A stretch of 5,226 nucleotides of DNA from Candidatus Dormiibacter sp. (lineage in GTDB: Bacteria; Chloroflexota; Dormibacteria; UBA8260), in contig JANWHI010000119.1 in assembly GCA_025450495.1 (NCBI GenBank), forward strand, positions 1-5,226, read 5' to 3'. The notes under the pieces are model-generated. The model had not been told where the DNA came from, made no database searches, and saw only the letters and a program-made list of their open reading frames with translations. Shown piece after piece: positions 1 through 4,813 of the stretch; position 1 is the stretch's first letter, and each line of letters starts with the position of its first letter. Made by a program: the position numbers and the translations under genes.

Positions 1-588
1 CGGGTTGAGCACCTGTCCCGTGAAGGGATTCTCGGACAGGCTGTCGATGTTCAGAGCCACGCACCACTTGGTCGGGTCGCAGCTGGAACCGGCGAACTGC
101 GGGATCCATCCTGGCGGATAGAACTGCAACTCCTGGAAAGCCACGCCCGGGCCGAAGTCGTTCTTGTTCGGGTCGACGATGTTCTTGTCGCTGTCCGGCG
201 TGCACGCCTTGTTGGTCTCCGGGTAGGAGAACGTGTCGCACATGGCCATGCCGAACCAGAACGCCGGATGGAGCTCGAAGTCGTAGCCGTTGGCCTTCGA
301 GAAACCGCCCGCCGGCTGTTGCGGGATGGTCAGGTTGTACTGGTTGTTGTTCCCGGAGCCCGGTACGTTGGAGTAGAAGAGCGTTGACGGCTCGTCGTGC
401 CCGACGTACTTGTTCGTGCCGAAGGCGGTGACGGGGTCCTGGACCTCCGTACACATGAGGTGACCGGCGGCACAGCCGGGCTTGAGCCCGTATGTCTCCG
501 CCGTCGCCCGGGGTGTCACCACCACCATGGTGGCCCCGACAAGGCCGACCAGCGCGGTGGCGCTGAAGACCGTACGAATCCGTTTCAA
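1..588 (-). CDS. Secreted Cys-containing protein of unknown function (C-terminus beyond left edge)
   Basis: The first 196 codons of a protein that runs off the left edge. It begins MKRIRTVFSATALVGLVGAT: a short Lys/Arg-rich start, a hydrophobic stretch at about residues 7-25 and an ATA|E cleavage site near residue 30, which is a good Sec signal peptide. The visible mature part has six Cys (39, 46, 117, 129, 170, 176), suggesting disulfides outside the cell. It also has conspicuous blocks: DEPSTLFYSN (65-74), GSGNNNQYNLTIP (77-89), FWFGMAMCDTFSYPE (110-124), CTPDSDKNIVD (129-139), LQFYPPGW (154-161) and SCDPTKWCVALNIDSLSENP (169-188). From memory these match a family of secreted hypothetical proteins of Streptomyces and other actinomycetes; no function is known to me and no catalytic motif is visible. 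The TTG start (588-586) is chosen because AGGAGG lies six bases upstream and the signal peptide begins there. A spacer of 259 bases separates it from the carboxylase gene, so it probably has its own promoter. Confidence 0.85.
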   Translation of the reverse strand, partial: MKRIRTVFSATALVGLVGATMVVVTPRATAETYGLKPGCAAGHLMCTEVQDPVTAFGTNKYVGHDEPSTLFYSNVPGSGNNNQYNLTIPQQPAGGFSKANGYDFELHPAFWFGMAMCDTFSYPETNKACTPDSDKNIVDPNKNDFGPGVAFQELQFYPPGWIPQFAGSSCDPTKWCVALNIDSLSENPFTGQVLNP

Positions 589-847
589 GGGTTACCTCCT
601 CCAGTGCCGCGCCGGTGCTCCAGCCCGGTGCGGCGCCCATTTCTCAACTGCGTGTCGCTGTACGGAAAATGAGTCGAGGCGGGGGAGCGCGCCCCTGCCT
701 GGTGTCGATCGGACGGGTCATAGGTTCTCCCCTACCCCGGTTGAATCGAATGGCGACTCTGGCACCTTTTGACAGGATTTGGCAATGCCGCCCGAGGAAG
801 GTCCTGACACCGCCCGCCATCCCTCCCGCACATGCCGGTTTGGTTGG
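589..847 (-). other. Intergenic spacer: end of carboxylase unit and leader of secreted-protein gene
   Basis: No credible gene on either strand. Open frames here give low-complexity Arg/Pro-rich products with no family resemblance. Just upstream of the ribosome binding site the minus-strand leader can form a six-pair GC stem (609-614 with 631-636, 16-base loop), and the same area holds a direct repeat CCGGTGC (612-618 and 625-631). A TATGAC hexamer lies near 716-721 on the minus strand but has no convincing -35 partner, so I do not call a promoter. No hairpin with a T-run, the classical intrinsic terminator, is visible. Confidence 0.5.
591..602 (-). promoter_or_regulatory. Strong ribosome binding site of the secreted protein
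   Basis: On the minus strand this reads GGAGGAGGTAAC, followed by CC and the TTG start. The AGGAGG core (600-595) sits six bases before the start codon. It is by far the best Shine-Dalgarno match in the window and decides the TTG start, since no ATG or GTG in frame fits both it and the signal peptide. Confidence 0.8.
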
Positions 848-860
848 TCAAACAGGCGGG
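825..860 (-). terminator. Imperfect hairpin across the carboxylase stop codon (weak terminator candidate)
   Basis: An inner stem of GTTTG (838-842) with CAAAC (849-853) and a six-base loop sits inside an outer CCCGC (825-829) with GCGGG (856-860). The arms are offset and contain mismatches. The TGA stop of the carboxyltransferase gene (850-848) lies inside it. There is no T-run on either side. It could help end transcription or slow RNA decay at the 3' end of the operon, but the pairing is modest and could be chance in GC-rich DNA. Confidence 0.22.
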
Positions 861-2413
861 ATTCCGTGCTTGCGCCAGGCACGCTCGCGGTGCTTGGTCG
901 CGGCTGCGTCCAGGGCGTTGCAGATGACCAGCCGCGTCTCCGCGGGGTCGATGACGTCGTCGATCATCGCCCACCCCGCGGCGATGTAGGGATCGATGGT
1001 CTCGCGCACGGTCTCGACCAGCCTGGCGCGCTCGGCGTCGGGGTCGGCGGCCGCGGCGATCTCCTTGGTGAAGATGATGTCGACGGCCCCTTCAGGACCC
1101 ATCACCGAGATCTCCGCCCCCGGCCAGGCGACCAAGGTGTCCGGCTCGTAGCCGCGGCCGCACATCACGTAGTAACCCGCTCCGTATGCCTTGCGCAGGA
1201 CGACGGTCACCTTCGGCACCGTGGCCTCGCTCACGGCGTACAGCATCTTGGCGCCATGGCGGATGATGCCCTGCCTCTCCACCTCGGTGCCGACGATGAA
1301 GCCTGGCACATCCTGGAGGAACAGCAGCGGGACGTTGAAGGCGTCGCACAGCGTGATGAAGCGCGCGGCCTTGTCGGCGGCGTCGATGTCGAGCGCGCCC
1401 GCCTTGGTCATGGGCTGGCTGGCAACGATGCCGCAGCTGCGCCCGTCGAAGCGCGCGAAGGCGGTGACGATGTTCCTGGCCCAGGTCGGCTTGACCTCGA
1501 ACACGTGTCCGTCGTCGACGAGTCGCTTGATCAGCTTGCGACCGTCGTAGGCCGCGCGGGGAGACAACGGCACCAGCTTGGCGAGGTCTTCGATGGGCCG
1601 GTCCCGGGTGTCGTCGGTGGGGCGCCGCGGCGGTTGGTCGCGGTTGTGCGAGGGCAGGAAGGAGAGGAACTCTCGCACCGCGTTGATGCACGCCGCGTCG
1701 TCCTCGACCTCGAGGTCGCCAACCCCACTGACGTAGCAGTGCACCTGGCTGCCGCCCATGTCGTGGTCGGTGGTCTCCTCGCCCGTCGCCGCCTTGACGA
1801 GGCGCGCGCCGCCCAGCGACATGCTGCTGGTCTCCTTGACCATGGGCACGAAATCGGCGAGGCCGGGGATGTAGGCAGTGCCTGCCGCGCACGGTCCGAG
1901 CATCGCCGCCACCTGGGGAACCACGCCACTCATCTGCACCTGGTCGTAGAAGAGGGCGCCGCTGCCCGCGAACGTGCTCCCCGCAGCCTCCTGGATCCTC
2001 GCCCCGGCGGAGTCCAGCAGCCAGATCATGGGCAGCCGGTTGAGCAGCGCCTTGGCGCGCAGGCGTGCCACCTTCTGCTCGCCGATCATGCCCATCGACC
2101 CCGCCATGACCGTGAAGTCGTACGCCGCGCAGTAGACCCGCCGCCCATCGACCAGCCCCTCGCCGGTGACGACGCCGTCGGCCGGCGTGCGGTCGGGGTC
2201 GGTCTCTGCGACATGCAGCGAGTGCTGGTGCGCGAGCAGGCCGAGCTCCACGAAGGTGCCCGCATCGAAGAGCAGGTCGACGCGCTCGCGCGCCGTCATC
2301 TTGTTGCGGCCGTGCTGCTTGGCGATCGCCTCATCGCCACCCATGGCACGGGCCCGCGCTCGGCGCGCCTCCAGCCCGGCGGCGAGGTCGTCGAGGGTCT
2401 GGTCGCCGGCCAT
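848..2413 (-). CDS. Acyl-CoA carboxylase, carboxyltransferase (beta) subunit, propionyl-CoA carboxylase-like
   Basis: A 521-residue carboxyltransferase of the biotin-dependent acyl-CoA carboxylases. It moves CO2 from carboxybiotin on the alpha subunit to an acyl-CoA such as propionyl-, acetyl- or a longer acyl-CoA. Length is normal (about 510-540) and the two crotonase-like halves are complete. The N half has HGRNKMTARERVDLLFD (34-50), SAGARIQEAAG (135-145) and the first oxyanion-hole region GPCAAGTAYIPGLADF (173-188). The C half has DVPGF (368-372), the second oxyanion-hole region RKAYGAGYYVM (407-417) and AWPGAEISVMGPEGAVDIIF (429-448). Overall it resembles the propionyl-CoA carboxylase type more than methylcrotonyl- or plant-type acetyl-CoA carboxylase. 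Residue 415, aligned by eye with the specificity-determining Asp422 of Streptomyces PccB, is Tyr, so propionyl-CoA should not be assumed. The start ATG (2413-2411) overlaps the upstream stop as TGATG without its own clear ribosome binding site, implying coupled translation. No alpha subunit is present in the window. Confidence 0.93.
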   Translation of the reverse strand: MAGDQTLDDLAAGLEARRARARAMGGDEAIAKQHGRNKMTARERVDLLFDAGTFVELGLLAHQHSLHVAETDPDRTPADGVVTGEGLVDGRRVYCAAYDFTVMAGSMGMIGEQKVARLRAKALLNRLPMIWLLDSAGARIQEAAGSTFAGSGALFYDQVQMSGVVPQVAAMLGPCAAGTAYIPGLADFVPMVKETSSMSLGGARLVKAATGEETTDHDMGGSQVHCYVSGVGDLEVEDDAACINAVREFLSFLPSHNRDQPPRRPTDDTRDRPIEDLAKLVPLSPRAAYDGRKLIKRLVDDGHVFEVKPTWARNIVTAFARFDGRSCGIVASQPMTKAGALDIDAADKAARFITLCDAFNVPLLFLQDVPGFIVGTEVERQGIIRHGAKMLYAVSEATVPKVTVVLRKAYGAGYYVMCGRGYEPDTLVAWPGAEISVMGPEGAVDIIFTKEIAAAADPDAERARLVETVRETIDPYIAAGWAMIDDVIDPAETRLVICNALDAAATKHRERAWRKHGIPPV

Positions 2414-2415
2414 CA
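2411..2415 (-). promoter_or_regulatory. TGATG stop-start overlap coupling the acyl-CoA genes
   Basis: On the minus strand the TGA stop of the crotonase-family gene (2415-2413) and the ATG of the carboxyltransferase (2413-2411) share one base. The preceding bases carry no good Shine-Dalgarno sequence, so ribosomes ending the first gene most likely restart on the second, keeping the two products in a fixed ratio. Confidence 0.75.
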
Positions 2416-3198
2416 GCGCCCGCGGAAGGTGGGAGTACGTTTCTCCAGGAACGCGGTGACGCCTTCGCGGAAGTCCTCGGTCATCGACACGACGGTCAGT
2501 TGCGCCTGCAGGTAGCGCAGCGCGCTTTCGTAGTCGAGGGACTCGGTCGCGTAGAACGCGTCGCGGCCGAGGTTCAGGATGAGCGGGCTCCAGCCCCCGA
2601 TCTCAGCAGCCCACGAATGGGCGCGCTCGCGCACCTCGGACCCGGGTACGACGACGTTGACGAAGCCCCACTCCAAGGCGGTCGCCGCGTCGATGCGCCG
2701 CCCCGTCATGAAGAGCTCCATGGCGCGCTTGCGGCCGAGGTTTCGGGTGACGATCGACGTGATCATCATCGGCCACACGCCCACCTTGATCTCCGGGGTG
2801 CCGAACGTCGCCGCTTCCGTGGCCACCAGGAGATCGCAGCACAATGCCAGCCCGAAGCCGCCGGCCAGCGCGTGGCCGTTGATGCAGCCCACCAGCGGCT
2901 TGCCGAGCCGCTGACACGCGACGAACAGCTCCACGAAGCCGCCCCGGGCGAGGTGGCGGTCAACCTCGCTGGCGTCGGCGGACCAGCTGGAGAGATCGGC
3001 GCCCGCGCAGAACGCCTTGTCGCCCGCACCGGTGAGCACGACCGCCCGAACCGCGTCGTCGTCCTTGGCCTGCTCCAGCGCGGCGGTCAGCTCCGTCACC
3101 ATCTGCGGACCAAGCGGGTTGCGCTGCTCGGGCCGGTTCAGCGTGATCGTGGCGACGCCGTCCGCACCCGCCTCGTAGACGACGTCGCGGAACTCCAT
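2413..3198 (-). CDS. Enoyl-CoA hydratase/isomerase (crotonase) family protein
   Basis: A 261-residue crotonase-fold protein, the usual length for enoyl-CoA hydratases. It shows TITLNRPEQRNPLG (17-30), the first oxyanion-hole segment AFCAGADLSSW (62-72), the second INGHALAGGFGLALCCD (106-122) and TFGTPEIKVGVWP (131-143). Against rat mitochondrial enoyl-CoA hydratase, the position of Glu144 is Gly116, while Glu164 is kept as Glu136. Having only the second acid is typical of delta3,delta2-enoyl-CoA isomerases and other non-hydratase crotonases, so isomerase or another acyl-CoA reaction is at least as likely as hydration. The ATG at 3198 is chosen because MEFRDVVYEAGADGVATITL is the normal family N-terminus; the open frame continues upstream but overlaps the neighbour's coding end. 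The gap to the upstream stop is 22 bases with no strong ribosome binding site. It is followed directly by the carboxyltransferase (one-base overlap), so the two probably act in one acyl-CoA pathway. Confidence 0.9.
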   Translation of the reverse strand: MEFRDVVYEAGADGVATITLNRPEQRNPLGPQMVTELTAALEQAKDDDAVRAVVLTGAGDKAFCAGADLSSWSADASEVDRHLARGGFVELFVACQRLGKPLVGCINGHALAGGFGLALCCDLLVATEAATFGTPEIKVGVWPMMITSIVTRNLGRKRAMELFMTGRRIDAATALEWGFVNVVVPGSEVRERAHSWAAEIGGWSPLILNLGRDAFYATESLDYESALRYLQAQLTVVSMTEDFREGVTAFLEKRTPTFRGR

Positions 3199-3220
3199 CG
3201 CAGGGATGCGCGAATGCCGG

Positions 3221-4048
3221 TTAGCGGGCGACACCGATGATCCGGCCGTCGACCCAGCCGGTCCAGCCGTTGGAGCAGAGGACGTGTGCCCAGGCGCCGC
3301 GCACCTCGGTGATCTGGATGGGCAGGCCACCGCCCAGGGTGGCGACCACCTGGCCGTTGGGATCCGGGGCGGCCCACGCCTGCATCCCCTGTGGCGGCAC
3401 GGTGTGCGTCGGCGCGAATGCCGAGGAGGCGGGGTGTGCCTGGGGAGCCGGCTGGCCGGTGAGCGGGCTGTACCCGCCCGCCGGCGTCGACGTGGGCGTC
3501 GGGGTGGGGCTGAAGCTGGGCGCGGGCAGAGATGAGGTGGGGCTCGGGCTGCCCAGCGAGGAAGATGGCAGCGATGACGTGGGCTGAACGGCAGGCGACC
3601 ACGACTCGGCCGGCCTGGCCTCCTCGGTGGCGGTGACTGGCGCGGACTGGGCTGCGCCCGCGAGGGCGTCGACGAGTCGGCGCGTCTTGGCCACCTCGGC
3701 GACAGTGCGGAGCAGCGCGTGCTTGCTGAAGCCGTCCGTGTACACGTGGCCGGTGATCACGGTGCCGGCGCTGGAGGTGTCGGCCTGCACCGCCGCGGGG
3801 CGGCCGTCGAGGAGCGCCTGGACCTTGTCCGGCCCCGCGCCGGACGTCGACGTTGAGGTGATGGTGAGGCGATCTGCGCCCTGGTCGAGGCGCGCCTCCA
3901 CCGGGATGGTGCCGGCCGAGCCATGGGGCGCGTAGCGCAGTCCGAGCACGAAGTCGGCGCCGGATTCTGAGCGGTCCTCGACGAGTTGGAGCGCGGTGCC
4001 CTGTGTGCACCAGCCGGTGATCGCGGACTTGATCTCGTCAGGTGTCAT
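3221..4048 (-). CDS. Protein with N-terminal globular domain, Pro/Ser/Thr linker and C-terminal SH3-like domain
   Basis: 275 residues in three parts. Residues 1-130 look like a compact alpha/beta domain: helix MTPDEIKSAITGWC, strands around 19-65, and helices at 73-82 and 106-131. Its plan recalls YbjN/type III chaperone-like domains, but this is a guess from pattern only. Residues 135-215 are a linker rich in Pro, Ser, Thr and Ala with SPTPTPTSTP at its core (180-189). Residues 221-273, including QAWAAPDPNGQVVATLGGG and WAHVLCSNGWTGWVDGRII, form a bacterial SH3-like (SH3b) domain, usually a binder of cell-wall peptides. No signal peptide or membrane helix is visible, which is odd for a protein with a wall-type domain and an exposed-looking linker. 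The ATG at 4048 is chosen because GGGGAG lies nine bases upstream; an in-frame extension to 4147 adds only Arg/Pro-rich residues. It precedes the crotonase gene by 22 bases, so it is likely co-transcribed. Function unknown. Confidence 0.8.
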   Translation of the reverse strand: MTPDEIKSAITGWCTQGTALQLVEDRSESGADFVLGLRYAPHGSAGTIPVEARLDQGADRLTITSTSTSGAGPDKVQALLDGRPAAVQADTSSAGTVITGHVYTDGFSKHALLRTVAEVAKTRRLVDALAGAAQSAPVTATEEARPAESWSPAVQPTSSLPSSSLGSPSPTSSLPAPSFSPTPTPTSTPAGGYSPLTGQPAPQAHPASSAFAPTHTVPPQGMQAWAAPDPNGQVVATLGGGLPIQITEVRGAWAHVLCSNGWTGWVDGRIIGVAR

Positions 4049-4097
4049 CGGTGAGGACTCCCCATCTGGGCTGAAGGGCTGTGGGTCAGCCCGGCGG

Positions 4098-4103
4098 ACT
4101 ATA
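4098..4103 (-). promoter_or_regulatory. Candidate -10 box (TATAGT) before the SH3-domain protein gene
   Basis: TATAGT on the minus strand differs from the TATAAT consensus at one base and stands out in a GC-rich 117-base gap. Transcription would start near 4091, giving a leader of about 43 bases that includes the GGGGAG ribosome binding site. No TTGACA-like -35 box is present at the right distance. Instead a perfect 10-base palindrome, CGCACGTGCG (4125-4134), covers the -35 position and could be an operator. If real, the SH3-domain gene and the acyl-CoA genes can be transcribed without the membrane-protein gene upstream. Confidence 0.35.
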
Positions 4104-4165
4104 CGGCGGACGCCTCGCGCCGGGCGCACGTGCGGACCAGGACGCAATCATGTCCCGAACACCTG

Positions 4166-4600
4166 TCATCCGCCTGATCGGCGCTGGGCCAGGCCGACGA
4201 GGGTGACGGCAGCACTGCCGGTTGCCGCGACAAGAAGCAGCACGGCGCACACAATCCACCAACCACCGCGAGCCAGCAGCAGGGCGGCCAGAGCCACCGC
4301 GACGGGCGTGAACAGACCACCAAGAACGAGGGTTCCCGGGGTCACCCACGCCGTGCGCAGGGAGAGTCCGTCAGGTCTCGACAGCATCAGGCGCATGAAC
4401 AGGTCGGCGACGGCGACCACCGGGGAGAGGACGCGGCCTGCGGGCGGGACGGCACCGTTCGGCACCGTGGTGAAGCGGTTGGGCATCGGTGCCAAGGATA
4501 GGGCCGGTTGCCTCTGGCCCTTGGAGCTGTTGCCCCCGCCGAGGCAGGAGTTGCCGGCGCTGTGATCGAGGTCGAACTCCTCCGTGCGCCATCGTGTCAC
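4166..4600 (-). CDS. Small membrane protein, two predicted helices, unknown function
   Basis: 144 residues if read from the GTG at 4600, or 106 from the ATG at 4486. Counting from the ATG, residues 18-36 (GRVLSPVVAVADLFMRLML) form an amphipathic or membrane-surface helix, 48-72 the first membrane helix (TPGTLVLGGLFTPVAVALAALLL) and 76-99 the second (WWIVCAVLLLVAATGSAAVTLVGL), ending in QRRSGG. I do not recognise the family. The GTG is preferred because third-position G/C is about 84% between 4600 and 4486, like real coding DNA, and falls to about 65% further upstream. A candidate promoter at 4644-4616 would also start transcription about nine bases before that GTG. No start has a good ribosome binding site, so the N-terminus is uncertain. 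It is the first gene of the minus-strand series, 117 bases before the SH3-domain gene. Confidence 0.6.
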   Translation of the reverse strand: MTRWRTEEFDLDHSAGNSCLGGGNSSKGQRQPALSLAPMPNRFTTVPNGAVPPAGRVLSPVVAVADLFMRLMLSRPDGLSLRTAWVTPGTLVLGGLFTPVAVALAALLLARGGWWIVCAVLLLVAATGSAAVTLVGLAQRRSGG

Positions 4601-4615
4601 CCTGAGTGGGAGCGC

Positions 4616-4644
4616 GAGATAAAATCCCACACTGGCGCTGTCAG
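4616..4644 (-). promoter_or_regulatory. Candidate minus-strand promoter of the membrane-protein gene
   Basis: CTGACA (4644-4639) matches the TTGACA -35 consensus at five of six bases and is followed after exactly 17 bases by TATCTC (4621-4616), a weaker -10. Transcription would start near 4609, about nine bases before the GTG start at 4600, giving a nearly leaderless message. It overlaps the candidate plus-strand -10 box at 4620-4625. Confidence 0.3.
4620..4625 (+). promoter_or_regulatory. Candidate -10 box (TAAAAT) of the plus-strand miniprotein gene
   Basis: TAAAAT differs from TATAAT at one base and lies in the only A/T-rich patch of the divergent region. A start near 4632 would give a leader of about 93 bases before the miniprotein GTG. 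The -35 region (about 4596-4602) shows no good TTGACA match, so the call rests on the -10 and context. Confidence 0.3.
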
Positions 4645-4659
4645 AAGGTGCTACAGTGC
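4635..4659 (+). other. Leader hairpin upstream of the miniprotein
   Basis: GCGCTGT (4635-4641) pairs with ACAGTGC (4653-4659) over seven positions, one of them G-U, with an 11-base loop. A competing pairing CACTG (4630-4634) with CAGTG (4654-4658) is possible. It would lie at the very 5' end of the miniprotein transcript, just before an AGGAG at 4660-4664. On the other strand the same bases contain the -35 box of the membrane-protein gene, so the symmetry could equally be a protein-binding site. Confidence 0.3.
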
Positions 4660-4665
4660 AGGAGA

Positions 4666-4722
4666 ATGACGGCCCACCTCTGGCCCGTGGGAATCGGGCG
4701 TGCGGCTGCAAGAGGGAACTGA
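4666..4722 (+). other. Possible 18-codon upstream reading frame before the miniprotein
   Basis: ATG at 4666 opens an 18-codon frame (MTAHLWPVGIGRAAARGN) that ends at TGA 4720-4722, two bases before the miniprotein GTG. AGGAG at 4660-4664 lies only one base from the ATG, which is too close for normal initiation. If translated, it would deliver ribosomes to the miniprotein start. This is a weak call that rests on position only. Confidence 0.2.
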
Positions 4723-4724
4723 CA

Positions 4725-4808
4725 GTGCTGACCATCATCCTCATCGTCCTTGTCGTCCTTCTGCTCTTCGGCGGCGGCGGCTACTGGTACCGCGGGCGCG
4801 GCGTCTAG
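4725..4808 (+). CDS. 27-residue membrane miniprotein (single helix plus Gly/Tyr/Arg tail)
   Basis: The product starts MLTIILIVLVVLLLFGGGGY and ends WYRGRGV. Residues 2-15 are an unbroken Leu/Ile/Val helix. Then come GGGG, the aromatic group YWY at the membrane interface and a positively charged RGRG tail, so the C-terminus probably stays in the cytoplasm. It resembles very short hydrophobic proteins found in many bacteria (MLxxILIVLxxLLLxGGG type, like the N-terminal half of DUF3309-type proteins); the likeness is from memory and no function is established. The GTG start has AGAGGG (4711-4716) eight bases upstream, a good ribosome binding site for such a small frame. Third codon positions are mostly C or G, with two T. 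It is the only convincing plus-strand gene in the window, lies alone, and its TAG stop is shared base-for-base with that of the facing methyltransferase gene. It is short enough to be missed by standard gene callers. Confidence 0.65.
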   Translation: MLTIILIVLVVLLLFGGGGYWYRGRGV

Positions 4809-4813
4809 CCGCG
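4797..4813. other. GC hairpin centred on the shared CTAG stop of convergent genes
   Basis: CGCGGC (4797-4802) pairs perfectly with GCCGCG (4808-4813) around the five-base loop GTCTA. The loop overlaps both stop codons: TAG 4806-4808 on plus, TAG 4807-4805 on minus. The symmetry lets the hairpin form in either transcript. It has no T-run, so a role as a bidirectional terminator is only a possibility. Confidence 0.35.

Noticed and set aside
180..189. Pro-Thr repeats encoded near 3482-3511 as a possible DNA tandem repeat
   Set aside because: The repeat is short and reflects the Pro/Ser/Thr linker of the SH3-domain protein; there is no clean DNA-level repeat unit. Coordinates given here are residue numbers of that protein.
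522..533. Perfect palindrome CCACCATGGTGG
   Set aside because: It lies inside the signal-peptide coding region of the secreted protein and is explained by Thr-Met-Val codons; no second copy or promoter context was seen.
769..774. TTGACA on the plus strand, a perfect -35 hexamer
   Set aside because: No -10-like hexamer follows at 16-19 bases, and the only sequence downstream on that strand is antisense to the carboxyltransferase gene.
779..2515. A 578-codon open frame on the plus strand opposite the carboxyltransferase
   Set aside because: Its product is His/Arg/Gly/Ala-rich with no recognisable domain, and it lies opposite a gene with full carboxyltransferase motifs. Long antisense frames are expected opposite codons with G/C in the third position.
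2500..3240. A 246-codon plus-strand frame opposite the crotonase-family gene
   Set aside because: It is an Arg/Gly/Ala-rich mirror of a well-supported gene, has no domain and no convincing ribosome binding site.
3199..3330. N-terminal extension of the crotonase-family protein to 305 residues
   Set aside because: The added residues are Pro/Ser/Ala-rich, do not belong to the family N-terminus and overlap the coding end of the SH3-domain gene. The ATG at 3198 gives the standard length.
3996..4565. A 189-codon plus-strand frame across the start of the SH3-domain gene and the membrane-protein gene
   Set aside because: The product is Arg/Thr/Pro-rich and low in complexity, and it crosses an intergenic region and two opposite genes whose codon use and domain features are far better.
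4601..4744. Further N-terminal extension of the membrane protein to the ATG at 4744
   Set aside because: Third-position G/C drops to about 65%, the stretch is antisense to the miniprotein gene and crosses both candidate promoters.
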